A DNA stretch of 64,000 bases from [Eubacterium] eligens ATCC 27750 (GCF_000146185.1 NC_012778.1:330001-394000); one strand, 5' to 3'; counted from the stretch's first letter, positions 1-9,694 are shown. Program-made: numbers and translations. The notes: generated by a model from the letters alone, not told the origin.

Positions 1-1038
1 TTATTCGGAACGATACATGGAGTTGTAATCGGTGTTATTCTTTCATTCATTGCTGTTATTGTCAAAGCAGTTGAACCGCCAAGAGCATTTCTCGGAGTTA
101 TACCGGGACAGGAGGGGTTCTACAGCCTTAACAGATACCGTAATGTAAAGAAGATAAAAGGTGCGGTTATATACAGATTTAACGGTGCGCTTTTCTTTGC
201 AAATATTAATACATTTGTTGATGATATAGAAAAAAATCTTGATGATAATACTAAATGGGTAATTGTAGATGCCGGAGGCGTAGGTTCTATTGATGTGACG
301 GCAGTTGACAGACTTATGTCTTTATATAAGGCACTTGAAAAGAAAGGCATCAGATTCTATATTACAGAGCATGAACACACACTTAATGACCAGCTAAGAG
401 AGCTTGGCGCAGGTGAGTTTGTTGAAAAAGGTGTTGTTAGAAGAACGATTCCGCTTGCCCTAAGAGATGCAGGGCTTGACAGACCTTATCCTGTCGAGGA
501 GGGGGAAGAAGAGCAGGCTGTTTCTGGCGAGGCACATGAGGATAACGAAAGGCTTGCTGAGATTGAGTGGGCTTTTGGTGCGGATGCAGACGAATGGCTT
601 GAGAAGATGGCAGCAGAGATGGCTGATGAGATTGGCAGTGTCAAGAAAGATGAGAAGAATGTTATTGTTGATGCTGAAAAGCATGCTGCATGGGGAAGAA
701 TCGGACTCTTTGATGAGAATGAACTGCTTGAGCGACTTGAGATGCATTTGTTTGACGATAAGAAATATCCTAATCTTGATATTGATGATATTGAGAAAAG
801 AATTGATGAGCGCCGCGTTGTTGTTGAGAAGAAGCTGGCACAGATTAATCCTGACGCAATACAGATGCTTAAGGAACACAGAAAACAGATGCTTGACAGA
901 GTGAAGCTTCATAATCCATATGCGTATGAGCACACGATGGAGCAGAGGAGAAAGCATTATGAACATCTGCAGAAGAAAGACCCGGAGCTTGCACAGAAGC
1001 TTAAGAATTTTTATAATCTATCAGATGATGACAAATAA
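1..1038 (+). CDS. SulP-type anion transporter with STAS domain (5' truncated)
   Basis: The reading frame is open from base 1, so the gene begins before the window; 345 residues remain. The first 20 or so residues are a hydrophobic membrane segment, followed by a STAS domain at about residues 47-155 with a hydrophobic strand, the DAGGVGSIDVTAVDRL region that normally carries the anti-sigma-antagonist serine, and a final helix. This pairing is typical of the C-terminus of SulP (SLC26-like) sulfate/bicarbonate permeases of the cytoplasmic membrane. After the STAS domain there is an unusually long, highly charged extension of about 180 residues rich in Glu, Lys and Asp, probably helical, with no function I can name. 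The substrate cannot be told from this part. The ABC-F gene follows 20 bases downstream. Confidence 0.85.
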   Translation, partial: LFGTIHGVVIGVILSFIAVIVKAVEPPRAFLGVIPGQEGFYSLNRYRNVKKIKGAVIYRFNGALFFANINTFVDDIEKNLDDNTKWVIVDAGGVGSIDVTAVDRLMSLYKALEKKGIRFYITEHEHTLNDQLRELGAGEFVEKGVVRRTIPLALRDAGLDRPYPVEEGEEEQAVSGEAHEDNERLAEIEWAFGADADEWLEKMAAEMADEIGSVKKDEKNVIVDAEKHAAWGRIGLFDENELLERLEMHLFDDKKYPNLDIDDIEKRIDERRVVVEKKLAQINPDAIQMLKEHRKQMLDRVKLHNPYAYEHTMEQRRKHYEHLQKKDPELAQKLKNFYNLSDDDK

Positions 1039-1058
1039 TTTATATAACGGAGATAATA

Positions 1059-2879
1059 GTGAATATATTAAATGTTGAAAAGGTCAGCAAGACCTACGGA
1101 GAAAAGGAACTTTTTAATAATATAAGTCTGGGAATTAACAGTGGTGATAAGATTGGGCTTATAGGTGTGAATGGAACGGGTAAGTCTACTCTTTTAAAGA
1201 TTATTGCGGGCATTGAAGAGCCAGATGAAGGACAGGTTGTAAAGGGTAAGGGGATTGAGCTTGCATATCTTGCACAGACGCCTCTGTATTATGATAATGA
1301 AAATGTACTGGAATATGTTATGCGTGGAAAGCATGTAGACAGCCAGCCGAAAGCAAAAGAGATTCTTAACAAGCTTGGAATAACAAATCACGCTGCAATG
1401 ATGAATATTTTATCAGGCGGTCAGAAGAAAAGAGCAGCGCTTGCAAGAACTTTAGTTGAGCCGGCAAGGCTTCTTATTCTTGACGAACCTACTAACCATC
1501 TTGATAATGACATGGTACTCTGGCTGGAGCAGTTCATTAAGAATTTCAAGGGAGAACTTATTATGGTTACTCATGACAGGTATTTCCTTGATAATGTAAC
1601 TAACAGGATTGTTGAGCTTGATAAAGCTTCCCTGTACAGCTACGATACGAATTATTCAGGCTTTCTTGAGCTGAAGACTCAGCGTGAGGAGATGGAGAGG
1701 GCGACTGAAGCCAAGAGACAGAATATATTAAGGAAGGAACTCGCGTGGATAAGAAGAGGATGTCAGGCTCGTTCTACTAAGCAGCAGGCCCGGATTGATA
1801 GATTTGAGGATATGAAGGAAGCTTCAAAGCAGGCGAGAGCAAGATTTGACAAGCAGCTTATGGATATGAATTCAGTCAGCAGCAGGCTTGGAAGAAAGAC
1901 TGTTGAACTCCATAACATTTGTAAAAGCTTTGGAGAGCGGACAATAATTGACGATTTTACCTACATTTTTTTAAGAGATGACAGAATCGGTATTGTCGGT
2001 GATAACGGATGCGGCAAGTCTACGCTTATGAAGATTATAGCAGGCCAGCTTGAGCCGGACAGCGGCAGTGTTGAGGTTGGAGAGACTGTAAGAATCGGAT
2101 ATTTCATGCAGGAGAACGAACCACTTGACGACAGCCTTACTGTGTTAGAGTTCGTAAGAAGCATAGGCGAATATGTTACGACGGCAGATGGAAAGGCAAC
2201 AGCGTCACAGATGTGTGAGAAGTTTCTTTTTACACCGAAGCAGCAGTGGACGCCTATAAGCAAGCTGTCAGGTGGTGAGAAGAGAAGACTTTATCTGTTA
2301 AGTGTTCTTATGAGCGCGCCAAATGTACTTATTCTCGATGAGCCTACCAACGACCTTGATATTGAGACTCTTGAGATTCTTGAGGAGTATCTTGATGGAT
2401 TTGCAGGTATTGTAATCACAGTTTCACATGACAGATATTTCCTTGACAGAGTTGTTGACAGGATATTTGCATTTGAGGCAGGAGGCCACCTTACACAGTA
2501 CGAAGGCGGTTATACGGACTACAGGGATAAATGTGTTTCTTCTATATATAATATGGCATCAAATGGAATATCTGATACATCCAAATCAAAGGCAGCAGGG
2601 CAGCTGAAGAAAGCATATAACAGCCATGAGGATAAGATTAAGTTCACATATATGGAACAGAAAGAATATGAAACTATCGATGATGATATAGAGAAGCTTG
2701 AAACTAAAGTTTCTGAACTTGATGACGAGATTGTAAAGAATGCAACTTCTTATTCTAAGCTTGCAGAACTTACTAAGGAAAAGGAAGATGTGGAGAGAAA
2801 GCTTGAAGAAAAGATGGAGCGATGGGAATATCTTAATGATCTCGCAGAAAAAATAGAAAAACAGAAACAGCAGGGATAG
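1059..2879 (+). CDS. ABC-F family ATPase (Uup/YfmR-like)
   Basis: A 606-residue soluble protein with two ATP-binding cassettes and no membrane segment. Cassette 1 has Walker A GVNGTGKST (about residues 36-44), signature LSGGQKKR (118-125) and DEPTNHLD; cassette 2 has GDNGCGKST, LSGGEKRR and DEPTNDLD. The linker between them is long and basic, and residues 525-606 form a charged coiled coil like the C-terminal domain of Uup/YfmR. ABC-F proteins act on the ribosome (translation factors or antibiotic target protection); the coiled-coil tail favours the housekeeping Uup branch over a resistance factor, but this is inference. The start is GTG, chosen because AACGGAG lies just upstream. Confidence 0.92.
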   Translation: MNILNVEKVSKTYGEKELFNNISLGINSGDKIGLIGVNGTGKSTLLKIIAGIEEPDEGQVVKGKGIELAYLAQTPLYYDNENVLEYVMRGKHVDSQPKAKEILNKLGITNHAAMMNILSGGQKKRAALARTLVEPARLLILDEPTNHLDNDMVLWLEQFIKNFKGELIMVTHDRYFLDNVTNRIVELDKASLYSYDTNYSGFLELKTQREEMERATEAKRQNILRKELAWIRRGCQARSTKQQARIDRFEDMKEASKQARARFDKQLMDMNSVSSRLGRKTVELHNICKSFGERTIIDDFTYIFLRDDRIGIVGDNGCGKSTLMKIIAGQLEPDSGSVEVGETVRIGYFMQENEPLDDSLTVLEFVRSIGEYVTTADGKATASQMCEKFLFTPKQQWTPISKLSGGEKRRLYLLSVLMSAPNVLILDEPTNDLDIETLEILEEYLDGFAGIVITVSHDRYFLDRVVDRIFAFEAGGHLTQYEGGYTDYRDKCVSSIYNMASNGISDTSKSKAAGQLKKAYNSHEDKIKFTYMEQKEYETIDDDIEKLETKVSELDDEIVKNATSYSKLAELTKEKEDVERKLEEKMERWEYLNDLAEKIEKQKQQG

Positions 2880-2891
2880 CTATTATTTTAG

Positions 2892-2920
2892 TTGAAAGAA
2901 TCATTTAGATATGGTATGAT
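2892..2920 (+). promoter_or_regulatory. sigma-A type promoter for the zinc-ribbon gene
   Basis: TTGAAA (2892-2897) and TATGAT (2915-2920) are separated by 17 bases, 45 bases before the start codon at 2965. It follows the ABC-F stop closely, so the next gene can be transcribed on its own. Confidence 0.6.
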
Positions 2921-2964
2921 TTAAAATGATTTACTATATTAATCATATGAGGGAGGATTAATTT

Positions 2965-4287
2965 ATGTTTTGTCCTAATTGTGGAACAAGCAATGATGAA
3001 GGCGCATTATTTTGCGCAAATTGTGGAACACGTCTTGAATTTGAACCTGTTGTAACAGAGGGATCAGCAGCTTCAGATGATAATGCAGTTCCGCAGCAGC
3101 CAGAGGTGCAGACAGCACAGGTTACACCAATGTATGAGCAGCCACAGAATGACACAATGGGAAATTCTGCAAAGAAACCATTCAAGCTTTCTAAGAAGAT
3201 TGTAATTATTGGTGCAGTAGTGGTTGCGGTTATAGCAGCGGTTATTGTGTTTATATGTGTTGGTAACAGTCTTACTAATTATAAGAAGACAGCTGGCAGC
3301 TATGTTAAAGCGGTTGAGGAATGTGACTGGGCTAAGGCATATTCACTTGTCCAGATTCCAGATAGTGAATTCCTTACAAAGAATGCATTTATAACAGCTC
3401 ATTCAGAAGCAACAGGAAGTGCAGTAGGGAATATGAGGGTTATTGACAGTTTTTCTTCTAAGGGACGTCTTCCAGGTAACAAGGCCGTAAGTGTTATATA
3501 TACGACAGCTACGGGTGCTGATTCACAAGATTTACTTCTTACAGTTACTGATAAGCATTATATGTTATTCTTTAAAAAGTATAAAGTAAGTACCGAAGAT
3601 ACAGTAGTTTCAGACTGCACAATAAATGTTCCTAAGGGACTTACATTATTTATTAATGATGTTCTTGTTGGGGATCAGTATAAGAGCAAGGATTCTGGTA
3701 AGAACTCAAGCTATGATGTGTATAAGATTCCATATTTGTTCAATGGAACAACAATACTTAAGGCTACAAGTGAATTTACTGAGGATTATACAAAGGAAAT
3801 ATATCCATCATATGACGAGTATACAACATCAATCAGTTCATATGATATTAAGTTTGCAGAAGATAAGATTAACGGCCTTAAGGACCAGGCTAAGAAGGAT
3901 GTAACAGAGTTCTTTGATGCAGCACAGAAGAAGAGTGATTTTTCAACTGTAAGTGATAAATTCACATCAGATATGCAGTCATCTGCAAAGTCAACATACA
4001 ATGGCTATGTTGATACATTTAAATCAACATATAAACAGATATCTAATTTTAAGATTACAACATTAAATCCTTCAATGTCAGATACTACTTTCAGAGTTGA
4101 TTCAAATGATGGCTGTCCGACAATAAAGGTTGGATATAAGATTAGTTATTCATATACATATAAGTATTCTAGTGATACTAAGTCACATGAAAGAAATGAT
4201 TCAAAGAGCTCAGCATATGTGTATTACAAATATGCTGATGGACAGTGGAAAATCAGTTCTATGGGACTTGGAGTTTCTATTTACTAA
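2965..4287 (+). CDS. zinc-ribbon, single-pass membrane protein (TcaA/YvbJ-like)
   Basis: 440 residues. An N-terminal zinc ribbon with two CxxC pairs (CPNCG and CANCG, residues 3-21) faces the cytoplasm, followed by a Gln/Pro-rich linker, one membrane helix at about residues 74-96, and an outside region of about 340 residues rich in Ser, Thr, Lys and Tyr. This order is that of TcaA/YvbJ-like proteins of Firmicutes, envelope proteins of uncertain biochemical role, linked in Staphylococcus to teicoplanin sensitivity. AGGGAGGA precedes the ATG. It has its own promoter and a strong terminator, so it is probably monocistronic. Ligand and partner are unknown. Confidence 0.72.
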   Translation: MFCPNCGTSNDEGALFCANCGTRLEFEPVVTEGSAASDDNAVPQQPEVQTAQVTPMYEQPQNDTMGNSAKKPFKLSKKIVIIGAVVVAVIAAVIVFICVGNSLTNYKKTAGSYVKAVEECDWAKAYSLVQIPDSEFLTKNAFITAHSEATGSAVGNMRVIDSFSSKGRLPGNKAVSVIYTTATGADSQDLLLTVTDKHYMLFFKKYKVSTEDTVVSDCTINVPKGLTLFINDVLVGDQYKSKDSGKNSSYDVYKIPYLFNGTTILKATSEFTEDYTKEIYPSYDEYTTSISSYDIKFAEDKINGLKDQAKKDVTEFFDAAQKKSDFSTVSDKFTSDMQSSAKSTYNGYVDTFKSTYKQISNFKITTLNPSMSDTTFRVDSNDGCPTIKVGYKISYSYTYKYSSDTKSHERNDSKSSAYVYYKYADGQWKISSMGLGVSIY

Positions 4288-4296
4288 TTGGATTGT

Positions 4297-4329
4297 AAAG
4301 TCGGGGCAGGTTTAATGCCCTGACTTTTT
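4297..4329 (+). terminator. rho-independent terminator
   Basis: A 12-base-pair stem (4297-4308 with 4316-4327, one G.T pair) with a short loop runs straight into a T tract. It ends the zinc-ribbon gene and isolates the ribosomal superoperon. Confidence 0.85.
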
Positions 4330-4356
4330 GTTCTAAAAAAAATACAATTTTTCTTG

Positions 4357-4385
4357 TTGATTTTATATACAGAGTAGTGTATATT
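4357..4385 (+). promoter_or_regulatory. promoter of the ribosomal superoperon
   Basis: TTGATT (4357-4362), 17-base spacer, TATATT (4380-4385). The start site would lie near 4392, leaving a leader of about 255 bases before rpsJ. Confidence 0.65.
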
Positions 4386-4389
4386 AATA

Positions 4390-4648
4390 CTTGCTGTGAC
4401 ATTGATAGCTGTGAAGCGTGAGGTTGCTGCTTTAATAAAGCAGGTTTTCCGTGGAGCGAATGTCAATGCTGGAGATAATCTCCGGCGAAGAAACTGGCGA
4501 CAAGTCACTGTACCAAAATCATCTGCAATCCGCAGAAATGACGCGCGTGGGTCGAATTATGAATGAGACTATATGATACGCGTGGGAGTGTGTACAGTCA
4601 CCGCTTGTCGTACTTAAACAATAAAGTGCGAAGGAGGCGACTTTTTTT
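4390..4648 (+). promoter_or_regulatory. structured 5' leader of the S10 operon
   Basis: No gene lies in this 259-base stretch, but it folds densely by eye. GACATT (4398-4403) pairs with AATGTC (4459-4464) around a hairpin with 7-bp arms (4427-4443). A second hairpin is at 4471-4483 (GGAGA/TCTCC). A long-range helix joins CGACAAG plus ACTGTAC (4498-4513) to GTACAGT and CTTGTCG (4592-4610), enclosing a CTGC/GCAG hairpin (4523-4535) and a CGCGT/ACGCG helix. The closing strand lies about 20 bases before the Shine-Dalgarno AAGGAGG (4631-4637). This is the layout of a ribosomal-protein leader; S10-operon leaders are known in Clostridia, but I cannot confirm the family without a covariance model. 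Confidence 0.65.
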
Positions 4649-4963
4649 ATGGCAAATCAGGTAATCAGAATTACTCTGAAAGCTTACGATCATCAGTTGA
4701 TTGATCAGTCAGCTAAGAAAATCATCGAAACTGCTAAGAAGACAGGAGCACAGGTGAGTGGTCCGGTACCTCTTCCAACAAAGAAGGAAGTTGTTACTAT
4801 TCTTAGAGCTGTTCACAAGTACAAGGATTCAAGAGAGCAGTTCGAGCAGAGAACTCATAAGAGACTTATCGATGTATTATCACCATCTCAGAAGACTGTA
4901 GATGCATTATCTAAGTTAGAGATGCCAGCTGGTGTATTCATCAACCTTAAGGTAATGAACTAA
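4649..4963 (+). CDS. rpsJ: 30S ribosomal protein S10
   Basis: 104 residues, full length, with the S10 signature around residues 27-45 and the typical start [20 protein letters not shown]10 sits in the 30S head and, with NusB, also serves antitermination. First gene of the superoperon, preceded by AAGGAGG and a structured leader. A 166-base gap with further hairpins separates it from rplC, far wider than the other gaps in this operon. Confidence 0.98.
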
Positions 4964-5129
4964 TCATTATCTGGAATTTTTCATTATTAAAGCAATAATC
5001 CTAAGGGTTTAATATAGAAGTAACAAGCAGTGGTGCGGGTTCCACTTATATTAGCTGTTCTAGGATGACAGGATGCGCTGTGTATCACACATCATCTTGT
5101 CCGCTGTAGATTAAACAGGAGGAAAATCA
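4964..5129 (+). promoter_or_regulatory. structured spacer between rpsJ and rplC
   Basis: A 166-base non-coding stretch inside the operon. AATATA (5011-5016) can pair with TTATATT (5046-5052) around GTGG/CCAC (5030-5033 with 5042-5045). A second hairpin pairs GACAGGATG (5067-5075) with CATCTTGTC (5093-5101), capped by TGTG/CACA with a three-base loop. No T tract follows, so a regulatory or processing element ahead of L3/L4 is likelier than a terminator. I see no convincing promoter here. Confidence 0.5.
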
Positions 5130-5765
5130 ATGAAGAAGGCAATTTTAGCTACAAAAGTCGGAATGACTCAAATCTTCAACGAAGACGGTGTTTTAACACC
5201 TGTAACTGTTCTTCAGGCTGGTCCTTGTGTTGTTACACAAGTTAAGACAGTAGAAAACGACGGTTACGATGCAGTTCAGGTTGGTTTTGCTGACATTAGA
5301 GAAAAGTTAGTGAACAAGCCTGTTAAAGGACATTTTGATAAGGCAGAGGTTCCTTATAAGAGATTCTTAAGAGAGTTTAAGTTTGAGAACGCTTCAGAGT
5401 ACTCTGTAAAGGACGAAATCAAGGCTGATATCTTCGCTGCAGGCGATAAGGTTGATGCAACTGCTATTTCAAAGGGTAAAGGTTTCCAGGGCGCAATCAA
5501 GAGATTAGGCCAGTCAAGAGGACCTATGGCTCATGGTTCTAAGTTCCACAGACATCAGGGTTCAAACGGATCAGCAACAACACCTGGTAGAGTATTCAAG
5601 GGAAAAGGAATGCCTGGACATATGGGTTCTAAGAGAATCACAATCCAGAATCTTGAAGTAGTAAGAGTTGATGTTGAAAACAACGTAATCTTAGTTAAGG
5701 GTGCAGTACCTGGACCTAAGAAATCATTAGTAACACTGAAAGAAACAGTAAAAGCTGCTAAGTAG
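5130..5765 (+). CDS. rplC: 50S ribosomal protein L3
   Basis: 211 residues, normal bacterial L3 length. The start [16 protein letters not shown] and the conserved segments [11 protein letters not shown] and [10 protein letters not shown] mark L3, which binds 23S rRNA near the peptidyl transferase centre and starts 50S assembly. AGGAGG lies nine bases before the ATG. Second gene of the superoperon, 28 bases before rplD; the structured spacer upstream may tune L3 and the genes behind it separately from S10. Confidence 0.98.
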   Translation: MKKAILATKVGMTQIFNEDGVLTPVTVLQAGPCVVTQVKTVENDGYDAVQVGFADIREKLVNKPVKGHFDKAEVPYKRFLREFKFENASEYSVKDEIKADIFAAGDKVDATAISKGKGFQGAIKRLGQSRGPMAHGSKFHRHQGSNGSATTPGRVFKGKGMPGHMGSKRITIQNLEVVRVDVENNVILVKGAVPGPKKSLVTLKETVKAAK

Positions 5766-5793
5766 TTTTTGCTAAGGAAGGAGGACCACACAG

Positions 5794-6414
5794 ATGGCAA
5801 ACGTATCTGTTTACAATATTGAAGGCAAAGAAGTTGGTTCAATCGAATTAAATGATGCTGTATTTGGTGTTGAAGTTAACGAACATCTCGTACACATGGC
5901 AGTAGTTAACCAGCTTGCAAATAATCGTCAGGGAACACAGAGCGCAAAGACACGTTCAGAAGTTTCTGGTGGCGGAAGAAAACCTTGGAGACAGAAAGGA
6001 ACTGGTCATGCAAGACAGGGTTCTACAAGATCTCCACAGTGGACAGGCGGTGGTGTTGTATTTGCACCAAAGCCAAGAGATTATTCATTCAAGATGAATA
6101 AGAAGGAAAAGAGAATTGCTCTTCTTTCTGCATTATCATCAAAGGTTGCTGACAACAAGATCGTAGTTCTTGATGCATTTAACCTTGACGAGATTAAGAC
6201 AAAGAAGTTCGCAGAAGTTATGAGCAACTTAAAGGTTGATAAGGCTTTAGTAGTTATCGAAGGCGAGAACAAGAACGTAGTTCTTTCAGGAAGAAATATT
6301 CCTACAGTTAAGGTTTCAGCTACTAACGAAATCAACACATACGATGTATTAAAGTATGAAACATTAGTAGTTACTAAGGCTGCTGTTGAAAAATTAGAGG
6401 AGGTGTATGCATAA
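5794..6414 (+). CDS. rplD: 50S ribosomal protein L4
   Basis: 206 residues, full length. The central loop [19 protein letters not shown] is the part of L4 that reaches into the exit tunnel. In proteobacteria L4 represses its own operon by binding the leader; whether it does so here is unknown. The stop codon overlaps the rplW start in TAATG, which suggests translational coupling. Confidence 0.98.
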   Translation: MANVSVYNIEGKEVGSIELNDAVFGVEVNEHLVHMAVVNQLANNRQGTQSAKTRSEVSGGGRKPWRQKGTGHARQGSTRSPQWTGGGVVFAPKPRDYSFKMNKKEKRIALLSALSSKVADNKIVVLDAFNLDEIKTKKFAEVMSNLKVDKALVVIEGENKNVVLSGRNIPTVKVSATNEINTYDVLKYETLVVTKAAVEKLEEVYA

Positions 6415-6713
6415 TGGCAAACGTACAGTATTATGATGTAATCCTCAAGCCTGTAATCACAGAGAAGTCTATGGCTGATATGGCAGATAAGAAGTATACA
6501 TTCTTAGTTCATACAGATGCTAACAAGACAATGATTAAGGATGCTGTTGAGAAGATGTTCGAAGGAACTAAGGTTGCTTCAGTTAACACAATGAATCTTG
6601 ATGGCAAGAAGAAGAGAAGAGGCAGAACAGCTGGTACAACTTCTAAGACTAAGAAAGCAATTGTACAGTTAACAGCTGACAGCAAGGAAATTGAAATCTT
6701 TGAAGGCCTTTAA
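6414..6713 (+). CDS. rplW: 50S ribosomal protein L23
   Basis: 99 residues, with the L23 pattern ([12 protein letters not shown] at the start and the basic [11 protein letters not shown] loop). L23 lies at the tunnel exit and docks trigger factor and SRP. It begins in a one-base overlap with rplD; AGAGGAGG just upstream inside rplD is its ribosome-binding site. A 56-base spacer then precedes rplB. Confidence 0.98.
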   Translation: MANVQYYDVILKPVITEKSMADMADKKYTFLVHTDANKTMIKDAVEKMFEGTKVASVNTMNLDGKKKRRGRTAGTTSKTKKAIVQLTADSKEIEIFEGL

Positions 6714-6769
6714 TTAGTAGCTTTAAAGTGTAGAAAACAATATTACACAGACTCGAAAGGAGAGAAATA

Positions 6770-7612
6770 ATGGGAATTAAGACATATAACCCATATACAC
6801 CTTCCAGAAGAAATATGACTGGATCTGATTTCTCAGAGATTACAAAGAGTACTCCAGAGAAGTCATTACTTGCTAAGAAGAGCAAGAATGCTGGTCGTAA
6901 CAACCAGGGTAAGATTACTGTAAGACACCACGGTGGTGGAAACAGACAGAAGTATAGAATGATTGATTTCAAGAGAAACAAGGAAGGCGTTCCAGCACAG
7001 GTTATCGGAATTGAGTACGATCCAAACAGAACAGCTAACATCGCTCTTATCTGCTACGCAGATGGTGAGAAAGCATATATCCTTGCTCCTCAGGGATTAA
7101 CAGATGGCATGACAGTACAGAATGGTGCTGGTGCAGAAGTCAGAGTAGGTAACTGCTTACCACTTTCAGAGATTCCAGTTGGTACTCAGGTACACAACAT
7201 TGAATTATATCCAGGTAAGGGTGGACAGCTTGTTCGTTCTGCTGGAAACTCAGCTCAGCTTATGGCTAAGGAAGGCAAGTATGCAACACTTAGATTACCA
7301 TCAGGCGAGATGAGAATGGTTCCAATTATCTGCCGCGCAACAATCGGTGTTGTAGGTAATGGAGATCACAACCTTATTAATCTTGGTAAGGCTGGACGTA
7401 AGAGACATATGGGTATCAGACCTACAGTTCGTGGTTCTGTTATGAACCCTAATGACCATCCACATGGTGGTGGTGAAGGTAGAGCACCAGTTGGTCGTCC
7501 AAGCCCAATGACACCTTGGGGCAAGCCAGCTATGGGTCTTAAGACTCGTAAGGCTAAGAAGGCTTCAAACAAGCTTATCGTAAGAAGAAGAAACGGAAAG
7601 GCTATTAAGTAA
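6770..7612 (+). CDS. rplB: 50S ribosomal protein L2
   Basis: 280 residues, full length. It ends in the basic tail with [14 protein letters not shown], which holds the conserved histidine of L2 near the peptidyl transferase centre and central protuberance. Preceded by AAAGGAGAG. L2 is needed for joining of the subunits and peptide-bond formation. Confidence 0.98.
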   Translation: MGIKTYNPYTPSRRNMTGSDFSEITKSTPEKSLLAKKSKNAGRNNQGKITVRHHGGGNRQKYRMIDFKRNKEGVPAQVIGIEYDPNRTANIALICYADGEKAYILAPQGLTDGMTVQNGAGAEVRVGNCLPLSEIPVGTQVHNIELYPGKGGQLVRSAGNSAQLMAKEGKYATLRLPSGEMRMVPIICRATIGVVGNGDHNLINLGKAGRKRHMGIRPTVRGSVMNPNDHPHGGGEGRAPVGRPSPMTPWGKPAMGLKTRKAKKASNKLIVRRRNGKAIK

Positions 7613-7668
7613 TTAGCCCACAATCGTAACTATTATTATTCACGAAGATTATAAGGAGGTTTCAACCT

Positions 7669-7944
7669 ATGGCTCGATCACTTAAAAAGGGAGCATTTGC
7701 AGACGAGAGCTTACTTAAGAAAGTTGACGCTTTAAATGCTGCAAACGACAAACAGGTTATTAAGACTTGGTCTCGTCGTTCAACAATTTATCCTCAGTTT
7801 GTAGGTCATACAATCGCTGTTCATGATGGTAGAAAGCATGTGCCTGTATATGTTACAGAGGATATGGTTGGTCATAAGCTCGGTGAGTTCGTTGCAACAA
7901 GAACTTACAGAGGACACGGCAAAGACGAAAAGAAGAGTAGATAA
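7669..7944 (+). CDS. rpsS: 30S ribosomal protein S19
   Basis: 91 residues, with [10 protein letters not shown] at the start and [14 protein letters not shown] near the end, as expected for S19, which lies in the 30S head beside S13 and contacts tRNA. Strong ribosome-binding site AAGGAGG. The 56-base gap to rplB is the usual one; rplV follows 28 bases later. Confidence 0.98.
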   Translation: MARSLKKGAFADESLLKKVDALNAANDKQVIKTWSRRSTIYPQFVGHTIAVHDGRKHVPVYVTEDMVGHKLGEFVATRTYRGHGKDEKKSR

Positions 7945-7972
7945 TTTGAATTTTTGAAAGGAGGTTTAATCC

Positions 7973-8359
7973 ATGGCTAACGGACATAGATCCCAGATTA
8001 AACGTGAAAGAAACGCTGTTAAGGATACAAGACCAAGCGCAAAGTTATCTTACGCTAGAGTATCTGTTCAGAAGGCTTGTTTCGTATTAGATGCTATCAG
8101 AGGCAAGAGCCTTGATGAAGCACTTGCAATTGTTATGTACAATCCAAGATATGCATCATCTATTATAGAGAAGTTATTAAAGTCAGCAGCTGCTAATGCT
8201 GAGAACAATAACGGTATGGACCCAAGTAAGTTATATGTAGAAGAGTGCTACGCTAACAAGGGACCAACAATGAAGAGAGTACATCCAAGAGCACAGGGTA
8301 GAGCTTACAGAATCGAAAAGAGAATGAGCCACATCACTGTTGTTTTAAATGAAAGATAA
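7973..8359 (+). CDS. rplV: 50S ribosomal protein L22
   Basis: 128 residues. The conserved KPSAKLSYARVS-type start and the long beta hairpin VKRVHPRAQGRAYRI-type segment (here beginning MKRVHPRAQG) identify L22, whose hairpin lines the exit tunnel and carries macrolide-resistance sites in other bacteria; I see no unusual insertion there. Ribosome-binding site AAAGGAGG. Confidence 0.98.
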   Translation: MANGHRSQIKRERNAVKDTRPSAKLSYARVSVQKACFVLDAIRGKSLDEALAIVMYNPRYASSIIEKLLKSAAANAENNNGMDPSKLYVEECYANKGPTMKRVHPRAQGRAYRIEKRMSHITVVLNER

Positions 8360-8389
8360 TTATTTTCTAAGAGATAGAAAGGAGTCTTT

Positions 8390-9067
8390 ATGGGACAGAA
8401 AGTTAATCCTCATGGTTTAAGAGTCGGCGTAATCAAAGACTGGGATGCAAAGTGGTATGCAGAAGACGATTTCGCTGATAACCTTGTAGAAGATTATAAC
8501 ATTAGAAAATTCCTCAAGAATAAGTTATATGCTGCAGGAATTTCAAAGATTGAAACAGAGAGAGCTTCAGACAGATTAAAGATCGTTATTCATACAGCTA
8601 AGCCTGGTATCGTAATCGGTAAGGGCGGTGCTGAAATCGAGAACTTAAAGAAGCAGGTAGAGAAGTTAACATCTGCTAAGAAGTTAAGCATTGATATCAA
8701 GGAAGTTAAGAGACCAGATAAGGATGCTCAGCTTGTTGCAGAGAACATCGCTCAGCAGTTAGAGAACCGTATCTCTTTCAGAAGAGCTATGAAGTCTTGC
8801 ATGGGCAGAACAATGAAGCAGGGAGCTAAGGGTATCAAGACATCTTGCTCAGGACGTCTCGGTGGAGCTGATATGGCTCGTACAGAGTTCTATAGCGAGG
8901 GTACAATTCCTCTTCAGACACTTCGTGCAGATATCGACTATGGATTTGCAGAAGCAGATACAACTTATGGCAAGGTTGGTGTTAAGGTTTGGATCTACGA
9001 AGGTGAGGTTCTTCCTACAAAGAATAATGCCAACGCTAACGTAGAAAAGGAAGGGAGCGATAAGTAA
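8390..9067 (+). CDS. rpsC: 30S ribosomal protein S3
   Basis: 225 residues. The KH domain motif [18 protein letters not shown] lies near residue 80, and the C-terminal domain is complete. S3 forms part of the mRNA entry site and helicase. The TAATG overlap with rplP indicates coupled translation. The tail ends in an Asn- and Glu-rich stretch, common among Firmicutes. Confidence 0.98.
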   Translation: MGQKVNPHGLRVGVIKDWDAKWYAEDDFADNLVEDYNIRKFLKNKLYAAGISKIETERASDRLKIVIHTAKPGIVIGKGGAEIENLKKQVEKLTSAKKLSIDIKEVKRPDKDAQLVAENIAQQLENRISFRRAMKSCMGRTMKQGAKGIKTSCSGRLGGADMARTEFYSEGTIPLQTLRADIDYGFAEADTTYGKVGVKVWIYEGEVLPTKNNANANVEKEGSDK

Positions 9068-9504
9068 TGTTACTACCTAAGAGAGTTAAACATCGTAGAC
9101 AGTTCCGTGGTTCTATGGCTGGTAAGGCTACAAGAGGCAATAAGATCACTAATGGTGAATTCGGTATTGTTGCAACAGAACCTTGTTGGATCAAATCAAA
9201 TCAGATAGAAGCTGCCCGTGTCGCTATGACAAGATATATTAAGCGTGGTGGTAAAGTATTTATAAAGATTTTCCCAGATAAGCCGGTAACAGGTAAGCCT
9301 ATCGGTGTTCGTATGGGTAAAGGTAAAGGTAACTTGGAGTGCTGGGTAGCAGTAGTTAAACCTGGACGTGTAATGTTCGAGATTTCAGGCGTTGCTGAAG
9401 AAACAGCAAGAGAAGCTTTACGTCTCGCAACACATAAGCTTCCTTGCAAGTGCAAGATTGTTTCACGTGCAGACTTAGAAGGCGGTGATAACAGTGAAAA
9501 TTAA
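9067..9504 (+). CDS. rplP: 50S ribosomal protein L16
   Basis: 145 residues, full length, with [15 protein letters not shown] at the start and [18 protein letters not shown] in the core. L16 helps position tRNA in the A site and contacts 5S/23S rRNA. The start overlaps the rpsC stop by one base; its 3' end overlaps rpmC by 11 bases. Confidence 0.98.
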   Translation: MLLPKRVKHRRQFRGSMAGKATRGNKITNGEFGIVATEPCWIKSNQIEAARVAMTRYIKRGGKVFIKIFPDKPVTGKPIGVRMGKGKGNLECWVAVVKPGRVMFEISGVAEETAREALRLATHKLPCKCKIVSRADLEGGDNSEN

Positions 9505-9694
9505 TAAGTATGTAGAAGATTTAAAGGCAAAATCAGCTGCAGAGTTAAATGAAGAATTAGTAGCTGCTAAGAAGGAACTTTTCAATTTAAGATTCCAGAA
9601 CGCAACAAATCAGCTGGACAACACAAGCAGAATTAAGGAAGTTCGTAAGAACATCGCTAGAATCCAGACTGTAATTGCACAGAAGAATGCTTAA
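9494..9694 (+). CDS. rpmC: 50S ribosomal protein L29
   Basis: 66 residues, two helices, with the L29 segment [35 protein letters not shown] pattern near the middle. L29 binds at the tunnel exit beside L23. Two in-frame GTG codons exist (9485 and 9494). I chose 9494 because AAGGCGG ends about nine bases before it, whereas it would touch the 9485 codon, and because [10 protein letters not shown] is the usual beginning. Overlaps rplP by 11 bases. Confidence 0.95.
   Translation: MKINKYVEDLKAKSAAELNEELVAAKKELFNLRFQNATNQLDNTSRIKEVRKNIARIQTVIAQKNA

Noticed and set aside
460..966. Long minus-strand frame opposite the SulP tail
   Set aside because: It is the antisense shadow of a Glu/Lys/Asp-rich gene, without a ribosome-binding site or recognisable motif.
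1059..2879. ABC-F antibiotic resistance factor
   Set aside because: The C-terminal coiled coil and housekeeping context fit Uup/YfmR-type proteins better; resistance cannot be read from the sequence.
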